DNA of 6,991 nucleotides from Caulobacteraceae bacterium. Its GTDB lineage: Bacteria; Pseudomonadota; Alphaproteobacteria; Caulobacterales; Caulobacteraceae. The DNA is taken from positions 1 to 6,991 of the forward strand of contig JAQGII010000424.1 in the NCBI GenBank assembly GCA_028291305.1. Reading direction: 5' to 3'. Numbering within the stretch: position 1 is the stretch's first letter; each line of letters starts with the position of its first letter. The notes beneath the pieces are model-generated. The model worked only from the letters and a program-made list of their open reading frames with translations, was not told where the DNA came from and ran no database searches. A program made the position numbers and the translations under genes. Shown here one piece after another: positions 1 through 5,207 of this stretch.

Positions 1-335
1 AGCTCCGAGCCGTCCTCGCCGGCCGCCTTCAGCGGGATGTCGATGGTGTCGGTGCGCAGGGTCGCCGGGTAGTCGTGGGCCATCGCGGCCGGCGCGCCGG
101 CCTGGCCGGGCGCGGCGGTGGGGGCCGCCGGCGCGGTGGCCTCGGACGGGGCCGACAGGTTCATCAGGCCGGTCGCGGCGCCGACGCCGGTCGGGTCGAT
201 GTGGAATTCGGCCGGCAGCACGGCGAACACGGTGATGGCGCTGGCCGCGACGAAGCCTCCGGCCACGATCGCCAGCAGCCGCCCGCGCGGGGGCGGCTGG
301 GACGTGCGGCCTTCGGGAAGGGACAGGTCAGTCAT
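1..335 (-). CDS. Transmembrane anchor protein, N-terminal part (cut by window edge)
   Basis: Reading the minus strand from the ATG at 335-333 gives 111 codons without a stop before the window ends. Visible: a short Pro/Arg-rich cytoplasmic N-terminus (residues 1-19), one hydrophobic span (about 20-40, LLAIVAGGFVAASAITVFAVL), then PAEFHIDPTGVGAATGL (41-57), an Ala/Pro-rich linker (about 60-85), and the start of a periplasmic domain (TDTIDIPLKAAGEDGSEL). One span followed by an EF/YxIDPTGxG motif and a linker matches, from memory, small proteins annotated 'transmembrane anchor protein' that are commonly found beside HupE/UreJ genes in proteobacterial metal clusters. The start is supported by a TGATG overlap with the HupE stop codon, which implies translational coupling. 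The biochemical role is unknown. I infer that it anchors a periplasmic domain working with HupE. The C-terminal part is outside the window. Confidence 0.75.
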   Translation of the reverse strand, partial: MTDLSLPEGRTSQPPPRGRLLAIVAGGFVAASAITVFAVLPAEFHIDPTGVGAATGLMNLSAPSEATAPAAPTAAPGQAGAPAAMAHDYPATLRTDTIDIPLKAAGEDGSE

Positions 336-1033
336 CAGGCGCCTCTATGGGTGAAAAAGCCGGCCAGCTGGTACTGCATCAGCAGGAAGCCGGCAGTCAG
401 GATCAGGACGTTGGCGGCCACCGCCTGTTGCGGGAAGGCCGTGGCGCGGCGCCAGAGCAGCATCAGCCCCAGCATCAGGCTGAGGGCGATCAGCTGGCCG
501 ATCTCCACGCCGACGTTGAACGAGATCAGGTTGGTCAGCAGGCCCCGGTGCGACAGGTGCAGCTCCTGCAGCTTGGTGGCCAGGCCCATGCCGTGGAACA
601 GGCCGAACACCAGCACCACCAGGCGCGTGTCCGGCGCGGCGCCGAACAGGGTGCGGAAGCCGTCCAGGTTGTCGAAGGCCTTGTAGACCACCGACAGGCC
701 GATGATGGCGTCGATCAGGTAGGGGTTGACGTGGACGCCGGTGAGCACCCCGGCCAGCAGGGTGATGCTGTGGCCCAGGCTGAACATGGTCACGTAGAGC
801 GCCACGTGCGTGAGGCGGTAGAGGAAGAACACCACCCCCAGGATGAACAGCAGATGGTCGTATCCGGTGACCATGTGCTTGGCCCCCAGGTACAGGAACG
901 GGCCGATGTGGGCGCCGGCGCTGGAGGCCACGAACGCCGCGTCCTTGCCGCTGATGTTGTGGGCCAGGGCGGGCGCCGCGAGGGCCCATCCCAGCAAAGC
1001 CAGGACGGCCGCCAGGACCGGTAACCGACGCAT
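335..1033 (-). CDS. HupE/UreJ family membrane protein
   Basis: A 232-residue protein with a signal peptide (residues 1-24, cleavage predicted after PALA) followed by about six hydrophobic spans. Family motifs visible: HMVTGYDHLLF (53-63), SLGHSITL (85-92), FGLFHGMGLA (143-152) and FNVGVEIGQL (172-181). His53, Asp59, His60, His88, His147 and Glu177 could form a metal path. This pattern fits the HupE_UreJ_2 branch of the HupE/UreJ family. Better-studied HupE/UreJ members are linked to nickel or cobalt uptake, whereas this branch is generally uncharacterised. No hydrogenase or urease gene is nearby. The start is supported by GGAGG four bases before the ATG. It lies 63 bases downstream of the beta-barrel gene and its TGA overlaps the next gene's ATG. 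I infer an inner-membrane metal-transport or metal-handling role, with the substrate unproven. Confidence 0.9.
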   Translation of the reverse strand: MRRLPVLAAVLALLGWALAAPALAHNISGKDAAFVASSAGAHIGPFLYLGAKHMVTGYDHLLFILGVVFFLYRLTHVALYVTMFSLGHSITLLAGVLTGVHVNPYLIDAIIGLSVVYKAFDNLDGFRTLFGAAPDTRLVVLVFGLFHGMGLATKLQELHLSHRGLLTNLISFNVGVEIGQLIALSLMLGLMLLWRRATAFPQQAVAANVLILTAGFLLMQYQLAGFFTHRGA

Positions 1034-1042
1034 GTTTCCTCC
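1034..1042 (-). promoter_or_regulatory. Ribosome binding site of the HupE gene
   Basis: On the minus strand the sequence GGAGGAAAC directly precedes the ATG at 1033. This is a strong anti-16S match with somewhat short spacing (four bases), and it fixes the HupE start. The rest of the 63-base gap to the beta-barrel gene shows no clear terminator or promoter, so HupE is probably co-transcribed from upstream. Confidence 0.75.
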
Positions 1043-1096
1043 GGAAGTGTTCTGTTTCTCAGCGAGATACGCGCCGGTGGGTGCGTTTCCCTCAGA

Positions 1097-2371
1097 TCAG
1101 CCGAGTTTCAGGCGGAGGAAGACCATAGCCCCGTTGGGACTGGGACCATAGGCCGCCTTGAGCGCTGCCGACGGGCCGCCCAGGGCGTAGAGGGCCCCGA
1201 GGCCGAGCTTGGCGTGTTCGCGCACGCTCCAGTCGCGCACGGCGCCGAAGGACAGCTTGCGCACGGTCTGGACCGGGACCCTGGGCGAGGTCAGGGCGCG
1301 CAGCTCCCCCTGTTCGGCTCGGGCGAAGGCCGTCCAGTCCCCGCCGTCGGAGACGGCGGATTCTAGGAGCCAGTCATTCATGGGCGCGGACAGTTGCCTG
1401 GCGGTGATGTGGGTGAAGGAGGCGGCGGTCGACCACCAGCCCGCCACGCCCAGGGGCCGCGTGTGGATGGCGCTGGCCGACCAGATGGCCGGATTGATCG
1501 CCGGCAGCTGCGAGTTGGGGCTGGTCAGAACGGCCCAGGAGGTCTGCAGCGCCCAGGCCTTCGCGGGGTTGACGCTGAGGCGCACGGACCAGGAGTCCAG
1601 ATCCGGCGTCATCAGGCGGTCGGGCCTCGGCGCGCGGCCCTTGAAGCCGGACCCCTCAAGTTTCCAATCGCCATGCACCCAGCCGCCGGTCACCACTCCC
1701 CCGGCCGCCTCCGCCGGTTCGGGACGCTGCACGAAGATCGGCGCCAGCGGACTGTCGCCCGACGACTGCCGGTCGGAATAGACCGGCGGCCCGAGGGCGG
1801 GCTGGCCCACGGCGGCGGCGTAGGCGAACACGGTGTCGGTGAAGTTGATGCGGTGGCTATAGGAGGCCGACAGCTCCGAGGCGATGGCGGACGGCGGCTG
1901 GCGGTCGCGGGGGTTGGCGAAGGTCGAGGGCTCCGCGGTGTTGGGCCGGATGCGGGCCCGCAGCTGGAACACGTCCATGTTGCCGAGGTCGCGCCGACCG
2001 GCGGCCGTCAATGTGCTCGAGGCAAAGCCCTGGGACGTGGTCTGGAAGCCGTCCAGCCGTGCGTAGCCCGCCTGCAGAAGACTGTTGAAGCTGAACAGCC
2101 AGGCGCCGCGCGGCAGACGCAAGCCGATGCGTGGGGACGCGTCCGGCTGCCAGCTGGAGCCGGAGCTGTCCCGCTCGAAGGGATAGAAGCCACGCGCGCC
2201 GCTGATGCCGGCCATGCCGACCTCAGGCGAGGTCATCTTCATGCCGGCCATGCCGCCATGGTCCATGCCTGGCATATTGGACATGGCCGCGTCGGCGGGC
2301 GCGTCCTGGGCCCGGGCGGCCGAGGCGCAGGCGAGCGACAGGGCCAGGGCGAACCCGGCGGCCAGCCTCAA
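1097..2371 (-). CDS. Predicted outer-membrane beta-barrel with Met/His-rich N-terminus, metal-cluster type
   Basis: The chosen start is the TTG at 2371-2369, which overlaps the upstream TGA as TTGA and gives a 424-residue protein with a clean signal peptide (MRLAAGFALALSLACASAARA, cut before Gln22). The longer GTG start at 2437 would place 22 charged residues ahead of the signal peptide and run deep into the DUF3147 gene, so I reject it. The mature N-terminus carries MSNMPGMDHGGMAGMKM (30-46), a Met/His cluster like those in copper-resistance proteins. It continues with FYPFERDSSGSSWQPD (62-77), VGQPALGPPVYSDR (188-201), HGDWKLEGSGFKGR (233-246) and LDSWSVRLSVNPA (258-270). I recognise these as belonging to an uncharacterised family encoded in heavy-metal and copper clusters. 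Alternating polar/apolar strands and the ending AMVFLRLKLG suggest a beta-barrel. Metal binding is inferred. Cys15 is not in a good lipobox. Confidence 0.75.
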   Translation of the reverse strand: MRLAAGFALALSLACASAARAQDAPADAAMSNMPGMDHGGMAGMKMTSPEVGMAGISGARGFYPFERDSSGSSWQPDASPRIGLRLPRGAWLFSFNSLLQAGYARLDGFQTTSQGFASSTLTAAGRRDLGNMDVFQLRARIRPNTAEPSTFANPRDRQPPSAIASELSASYSHRINFTDTVFAYAAAVGQPALGPPVYSDRQSSGDSPLAPIFVQRPEPAEAAGGVVTGGWVHGDWKLEGSGFKGRAPRPDRLMTPDLDSWSVRLSVNPAKAWALQTSWAVLTSPNSQLPAINPAIWSASAIHTRPLGVAGWWSTAASFTHITARQLSAPMNDWLLESAVSDGGDWTAFARAEQGELRALTSPRVPVQTVRKLSFGAVRDWSVREHAKLGLGALYALGGPSAALKAAYGPSPNGAMVFLRLKLG

Positions 2372-2718
2372 AGCTTCAGGCCGAACCGTGCGGTGATCGC
2401 CACCATCAGGGCGTAGAGGATGATGGTCAGCAGGCACCCGGCGCCCAGGGCGGCCCAGAAGCCGACACCCCGCCGCAACAGGGCCGGGATCAGCAGGAAC
2501 ATCGGCATCGACGGCAGGACGTACCAGAAGGCGCCCGTGGCCAGGTCGGCCACCCGCCCGCTATCATGGGTGTCGCGCCACAGCCAGATCATGCCCAGGA
2601 CCGACACCAGCGGCAGCGACACGATCAGGGCGCCGAAGACGGGGCTGCGCCGCGCGGCTTCGGAGGCCGAGGCCACCATCAGGCCGGACAGGGCCGCCTT
2701 CAACAGCAGGTAGATCAT
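2368..2718 (-). CDS. DUF3147 family inner-membrane protein
   Basis: A 116-residue, strongly hydrophobic protein with about four membrane spans (roughly 2-18, 26-46, 62-82 and 86-110). Residues 19-50 (SEAARRSP, GALIVSLPLVSVLG, WLWRDT), PSMPMFLLIPALLRRG (69-84) and the following FW match the DUF3147 pattern closely, and the length is usual for that family. The start at 2718 is chosen because GGAGGGA lies five bases upstream. The in-frame extension to 2763 adds a hydrophilic, non-conserved segment and lacks such a site. DUF3147 has no established function. From memory it recurs in heavy-metal resistance gene clusters. Here it is the first gene of the minus-strand operon, and its TGA overlaps the TTG of the beta-barrel gene. 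I infer an accessory inner-membrane component of the metal system. Confidence 0.85.
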   Translation of the reverse strand: MIYLLLKAALSGLMVASASEAARRSPVFGALIVSLPLVSVLGMIWLWRDTHDSGRVADLATGAFWYVLPSMPMFLLIPALLRRGVGFWAALGAGCLLTIILYALMVAITARFGLKL

Positions 2719-2736
2719 GGCTTCCCTCCACACGCC
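2719..2736 (-). promoter_or_regulatory. Ribosome binding site of the DUF3147 gene
   Basis: On the minus strand GTGGAGGGAAGCC precedes the ATG at 2718, with GGAGGGA about five bases away. It decides the start in favour of the 116-residue protein. I did not find a convincing promoter for this operon. The best candidate is TTGAAGC (minus strand, about 2822-2816), 13 bases before a poor -10 region, which is too weak to list. Confidence 0.7.
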
Positions 2737-2778
2737 CGCGGTCCCGCGCGTCCGGATGTCCACCCCTGGCGAGGCGCC

Positions 2779-2805
2779 TTGCGTCGCGATCCGTGAAGGT
2801 ACAGA
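2779..2805 (+). promoter_or_regulatory. Candidate promoter of the acyltransferase gene
   Basis: TTGCGTC at 2779-2785 and GGTACAGA at 2798-2805 are separated by 12 bases. They resemble the Caulobacter housekeeping pattern TTGACGS - 10 to 14 bases - GCTANAWC, with two mismatches at -35 and three at -10. Transcription would begin near 2811, leaving a leader of about 25 bases before the ATG at 2837. The site is in the 118-base region shared with the divergent DUF3147 operon. It is a weak match and only suggestive. Confidence 0.3.
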
Positions 2806-2836
2806 TCAGGGCAAAGGCTTCAAATGGGGAGACCGG

Positions 2837-3946
2837 ATGAGTCGGGCTGCCGACCGGCGCATGTTCTACACCATCGACGGCTTGCGCGGCATCGCGGCGC
2901 TGCTGGTGGTGTGCCGCCACATCGTGCCGCTGCATGGCGGCCGCCTGAATTTCCAGTCCAGCTACCTGGCGGTCGAGCTGTTCTTCCTGTTCTCCGGCTT
3001 CGTCATCGCCCACGCCTACGACCGGCGCTTCGAGGCGGGGCTGAGGTTCTGGGAGTTCGTCAAGGTCCGACTGATCCGACTGTGGCCGCTCTATTTCCTG
3101 GGCTTCGCCATCGCGGTGCTGACCGTTCCGGCGGCGCGGCTGGCGGGCATCAAGACCTGGCCGCTGGACCCGGCGGTGATCATCCCCGGCCTGTTCATCC
3201 TGCCGATCACGGTCAAGTTCGCCGGCGGCCTGCTCTATCCGTTCAACAACCCGTCCTGGACCCTGTTCTTCGAACTGGTGGCCAACTTCGCCTACGCCCT
3301 GGTCGTCAAGCATCTGACCAACCGGCGGCTGGCGGTCCTGCTGCTGGTCTCGGCGGCGGCCCTGGCCTGGACCGCCTTCCACTTCCACAGCCTGGACGTG
3401 GGCTACAACCGCAGCCACTTCATCGGCGGCTTCGGACGGGTGTTCTTCTCCTTCTTCGCCGGCGTGGCCGTCTACCGCTACCAGGCTGAACACCCCTGCC
3501 CCGTGCGCATCAGCCCCTGGATCCTGATGCTCGTGCTGGTCTTCCTGCTGACCACGACCATCCCGCGCGGGATGGACCGCGAGCTTTACGACACCGTCTG
3601 CGCCCTGGTGGTCTTCCCGCTGTTCGCCTACCTGGCCACGGCCGTGGAGCCGGGGCCCCGGGGGCAGAAGCTGTTCGTGCTGGGGGGCGGCGTGTCCTAC
3701 GCCCTGTATCTGATCCACGCGCCGCTGGGCGGGGCGCTGAACCAGGTGTTCGCGATCTACGGGCATCCCAAGGGCTCGGTGGCCCTGGGCGTGGCCTTCA
3801 TCGCCGGCGCTTCGCTGATCGCGTGGCTGGCGGAAAAATACTACGACCGTCCCGTGCGCCGGTGGCTGACCGCCAGAACCAAGCCCAAGGCGCCCCCCGC
3901 CCCCATCGGCGCATCGGAGCCGGTGAAGGTCGCCAAGTCGGCCTGA
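2837..3946 (+). CDS. Acyltransferase family 3 (OafA/YrhL-type) membrane protein
   Basis: A 369-residue polytopic membrane protein of the acyltransferase-3 family, which transfers acyl groups such as acetyl or succinyl to surface sugars, lipids or glycans. The signature R-X10-H lies at the N-terminus (Arg17 and His28 in TIDGLRGIAALLVVCRH). Other family positions visible: AVELFFLFSGF (45-55, Glu47), VRLIRLWPLY (77-86), NNPSWTLFFELVANFAYAL (137-155, Glu146) and GVSYALYLIHAPLG (285-298, His294). About ten spans are present and there is no C-terminal SGNH domain. The tail after about 345 is Pro/Ala/Lys-rich and probably cytoplasmic. The ATG at 2837 has GGGGAGA just upstream. Upstream in-frame starts would add a hydrophilic extension, and Met9 lacks a good ribosome site. 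The acceptor is unknown, since no polysaccharide or lipid genes adjoin it. The gene looks intact and monocistronic. Confidence 0.93.
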   Translation: MSRAADRRMFYTIDGLRGIAALLVVCRHIVPLHGGRLNFQSSYLAVELFFLFSGFVIAHAYDRRFEAGLRFWEFVKVRLIRLWPLYFLGFAIAVLTVPAARLAGIKTWPLDPAVIIPGLFILPITVKFAGGLLYPFNNPSWTLFFELVANFAYALVVKHLTNRRLAVLLLVSAAALAWTAFHFHSLDVGYNRSHFIGGFGRVFFSFFAGVAVYRYQAEHPCPVRISPWILMLVLVFLLTTTIPRGMDRELYDTVCALVVFPLFAYLATAVEPGPRGQKLFVLGGGVSYALYLIHAPLGGALNQVFAIYGHPKGSVALGVAFIAGASLIAWLAEKYYDRPVRRWLTARTKPKAPPAPIGASEPVKVAKSA

Positions 3947-3963
3947 CCCGTCGCCCGACGGGT
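3946..3963. terminator. GC-rich inverted repeat between convergent genes, possible bidirectional terminator
   Basis: ACCCGTC-GCCC-GACGGGT forms a perfect 7-bp stem with a 4-base loop. It begins in the acyltransferase stop codon and ends 13 bases before the stop codon of the convergent Sel1 gene. No T-tract follows on either strand, so it is not a canonical intrinsic terminator. Position and symmetry make a bidirectional termination or 3'-end stabilising role plausible. Confidence 0.4.
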
Positions 3964-3976
3964 GCGAATCCCGGGT

Positions 3977-4252
3977 CTAGCCCTCGCCCATCCAGCGCCG
4001 CGCGGCGCGCTGGGCTTCGGCGACCTCGTCCTGATCCATTTCCCGGCTGATTTCGCGGCGATAGAGCATGGCTTCGACCGAACCGCGCATCGCGGCCAGG
4101 TTGAACAGCATGTGGGCCGAGACGTAGTCGAGCGGCGCGCCGCCCTGGCCGGTGGAATAGAGCAGCCCCATGCGGAACAGCTCGTCCCCCGTCGAATCCG
4201 CGGCCGGAAGCGGCAATCCGGGCGTCGCTTCGGTATCTGTGGACACCTGCAC
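3977..4252 (-). CDS. Small Sel1-like repeat protein
   Basis: A 91-residue soluble protein with one Sel1-like (TPR-related) repeat: ELFRMGLLYSTGQG (24-37), DYVSAHMLFNLAAMRGSVEA (42-61). It is followed by a helical segment with the pattern EMDQDEVAEAQRAARRW (71-87), which often closes Sel1 proteins. The first 20 residues are Thr/Pro/Ala-rich and probably disordered. No signal peptide or membrane span is seen. The start is GTG at 4252-4250, supported by AGAAGGAAA upstream. A second GTG two codons later is less well spaced. One Sel1 repeat alone is short for a scaffold, so it may dimerise or act as a small adaptor. The partner is unknown. It converges with the acyltransferase gene and lies 106 bases downstream of the GST gene on the same strand. 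Similar short proteins are, from memory, conserved in Caulobacterales. Confidence 0.8.
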   Translation of the reverse strand: MQVSTDTEATPGLPLPAADSTGDELFRMGLLYSTGQGGAPLDYVSAHMLFNLAAMRGSVEAMLYRREISREMDQDEVAEAQRAARRWMGEG

Positions 4253-4275
4253 TGAGATTTCCTTCTGGTTCTCCG

Positions 4276-4294
4276 CGGACGCCTTTTGCGTCCG
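4276..4294. terminator. Hairpin between the GST gene and the Sel1 gene
   Basis: CGGACGC-CTTTT-GCGTCCG is a perfect 7-bp stem with a 5-base loop, 65 bases past the GST stop and 24 bases before the Sel1 GTG start (both on the minus strand). There is no T-tract after the stem on the minus strand, so termination of GST transcripts is uncertain. Being close to the Sel1 ribosome site, it could instead be a 5'-UTR structure of that mRNA. Confidence 0.35.
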
Positions 4295-4358
4295 ACGCCA
4301 GCAGAAAAGCCCGGTTTGCTGAACAGGCGGTTAAGTACGTCCGCCCCCGCCCCGCGAC

Positions 4359-5090
4359 CTATTTGCGCGCGCGCTGGCCGAACAGCAGGTCGCGGGCCTT
4401 GTCGGCCTCCGCGCCGGTCTGGGTCAGGGGGCTGGCGGTGCGCAACGCGTCACCCTCCGCCACCGCCTCGACCGCCGCCGGGCGGGCGGCGATGCGCTGG
4501 CGCCAGGCCTCGGCCCGGGGGAATTCGGCAACGTCGATGCCGTGGCCGGCCGGCGCCCGCATCCAGGGCCAGCAGGCCATGTCGGCGATGGGATAGTCGC
4601 CGGCCAGGAAATCGCGATCCCTCAGGCGCTTGTCGACCACCCCCCACAGGCGGTTCACCTCGTTGGTGTAGCGGTTGACCGGATAGGCCAGCATGCGCTG
4701 GTCGCGGATGAAGCTGGGGCCGTAGGCGCGGAAATGGTTGGCCTGCCCCGCCATCGGCCCGAGCCCGCCGACCTGCCAGAACAGCCACTGCTCCACCTCG
4801 GCGCGGCCGCGCTCGTGCTGCGGATAGAACCGGCCCGACTTGCGGCCCAGGTGCTGCAGGATGGCGCCGGATTCGAAGATCGACAGGGGTTTGCCGTCTG
4901 CGCTGTCGTGGTCGACGATGGCCGGCATGCGGCCGTTGGGGCTGAGCGCCTGGAATTCCGGTTTGAACTGGTCGCCGATCGCGATGTTCACCGGCACGAC
5001 GGTGTAGGGCAGGCCCATCTCGCGCAGGGCCAGGGATATCTTCAGCCCGTTGGGCGTGGGCCACATGTGCAGTTCGATCGCTTGGGCCAT
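4359..5090 (-). CDS. Nu-class glutathione S-transferase (YfcG/YghU-like)
   Basis: A complete 243-residue cytosolic GST. The thioredoxin-fold N-terminal domain (about 4-85) has the Nu-class motif WPTPNGLK (10-17), where Thr12 and Asn14 replace the usual Tyr/Ser/Cys near the glutathione sulfur. It also has RMPAIVD with cis-Pro56, and FESGAIL (72-78), where Glu73 and Ser74 bind the gamma-glutamyl group. The helical C-terminal domain carries GGLGPMAGQANHF (108-120), RYTNEVNRLWGVVDKRL (140-156) and the fold-nucleating FLAGDYPIADMACWPW (161-176). Escherichia coli YfcG and YghU, which share these motifs, reduce disulfides with glutathione and have modest peroxidase activity, so a thiol-redox role is likely. 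The start is supported by GAGGGAG five bases upstream. The gene is divergent from arsC, which also depends on glutathione and glutaredoxin, and shares a 117-base regulatory region with it. Confidence 0.92.
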   Translation of the reverse strand: MAQAIELHMWPTPNGLKISLALREMGLPYTVVPVNIAIGDQFKPEFQALSPNGRMPAIVDHDSADGKPLSIFESGAILQHLGRKSGRFYPQHERGRAEVEQWLFWQVGGLGPMAGQANHFRAYGPSFIRDQRMLAYPVNRYTNEVNRLWGVVDKRLRDRDFLAGDYPIADMACWPWMRAPAGHGIDVAEFPRAEAWRQRIAARPAAVEAVAEGDALRTASPLTQTGAEADKARDLLFGQRARK

Positions 5091-5129
5091 GGCCGCTCCC
5101 TCATTCCGTCAGGCCCATGCTAGATGGCG

Positions 5130-5147
5130 GCGGCCCAGCTTGGCCGC
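5130..5147. promoter_or_regulatory. Palindrome in the GST/arsC divergent promoter region, candidate operator
   Basis: GCGGCCcAGCTtGGCCGC is symmetrical at 16 of 18 positions: two perfect 6-bp arms around a central AGCT. It sits eight bases upstream of the arsC -35 hexamer and 40 bases upstream of the GST start codon, where a dimeric regulator could act on both genes. It does not resemble an ArsR box that I know, and GC-rich genomes produce such palindromes by chance, so this is only a candidate. Confidence 0.35.
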
Positions 5148-5154
5148 AAGGCGC

Positions 5155-5182
5155 TTGACGCGATTTGCCGACCCGCTACTTC
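5155..5182 (+). promoter_or_regulatory. arsC promoter, Caulobacter sigma-73 type
   Basis: TTGACGC at 5155-5161 matches the Caulobacter housekeeping -35 pattern TTGACGS exactly. After 13 bases comes GCTACTTC (5175-5182), which matches the -10 pattern GCTANAWC at seven of eight positions. Initiation would fall near 5189, giving a leader of about 19 bases that contains the GAGGAG ribosome site (5194-5199), eight bases before the ATG. Spacing and placement agree with a real promoter. Confidence 0.6.
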
Positions 5183-5207
5183 CCGGCCAGCCAGAGGAGC
5201 CGCCGCC

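Noticed and set aside
75..1024. Long plus-strand open frames opposite the anchor and HupE genes
   Set aside because: They are shadows of the minus-strand genes, with Arg/Gly/Gln-rich products and no domain. The minus strand has membrane spans and conserved HupE motifs.
2327..2340. Possible lipoprotein signal at Cys15 of the beta-barrel protein
   Set aside because: The residues before Cys15 (Ser-Leu-Ala) do not fit a normal lipobox well, and a stronger type I site (ARA before Gln22) follows.
1394..2416. A 340-codon open frame on the plus strand, opposite the beta-barrel gene
   Set aside because: Composition is biased toward Gly/Arg/Ala/His with no recognisable domain. The minus-strand frame has a signal peptide and family motifs.
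2372..2437. Upstream GTG start for the beta-barrel gene
   Set aside because: It would put 22 mostly charged residues before the signal peptide and overlap 70 bases of the DUF3147 gene.
2564..3766. A 400-codon open frame on the minus strand, antisense to the acyltransferase gene
   Set aside because: Its product is Gln/Asp/Arg/Gly-rich low-complexity sequence of the kind produced by reading GC-rich codons in the wrong frame. The opposite strand has a clear acyltransferase-3 gene with all family motifs. It also overlaps the DUF3147 start.
3957..3990. Sequence resembling a tRNA T-arm (CGGG-TGCGAAT-CCCG)
   Set aside because: No matching acceptor strand, D-arm or anticodon arm lies upstream, and no CCA follows. 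Upstream bases are the acyltransferase coding end. It is probably chance or part of the local hairpin, not a tRNA or an attachment-site remnant.
5124..5207. A 28-residue N-terminal extension of ArsC from an upstream ATG
   Set aside because: The extension runs through the promoter-like elements and palindrome, has no family similarity, and the ATG at 5208 has a good ribosome site and the usual family N-terminus.
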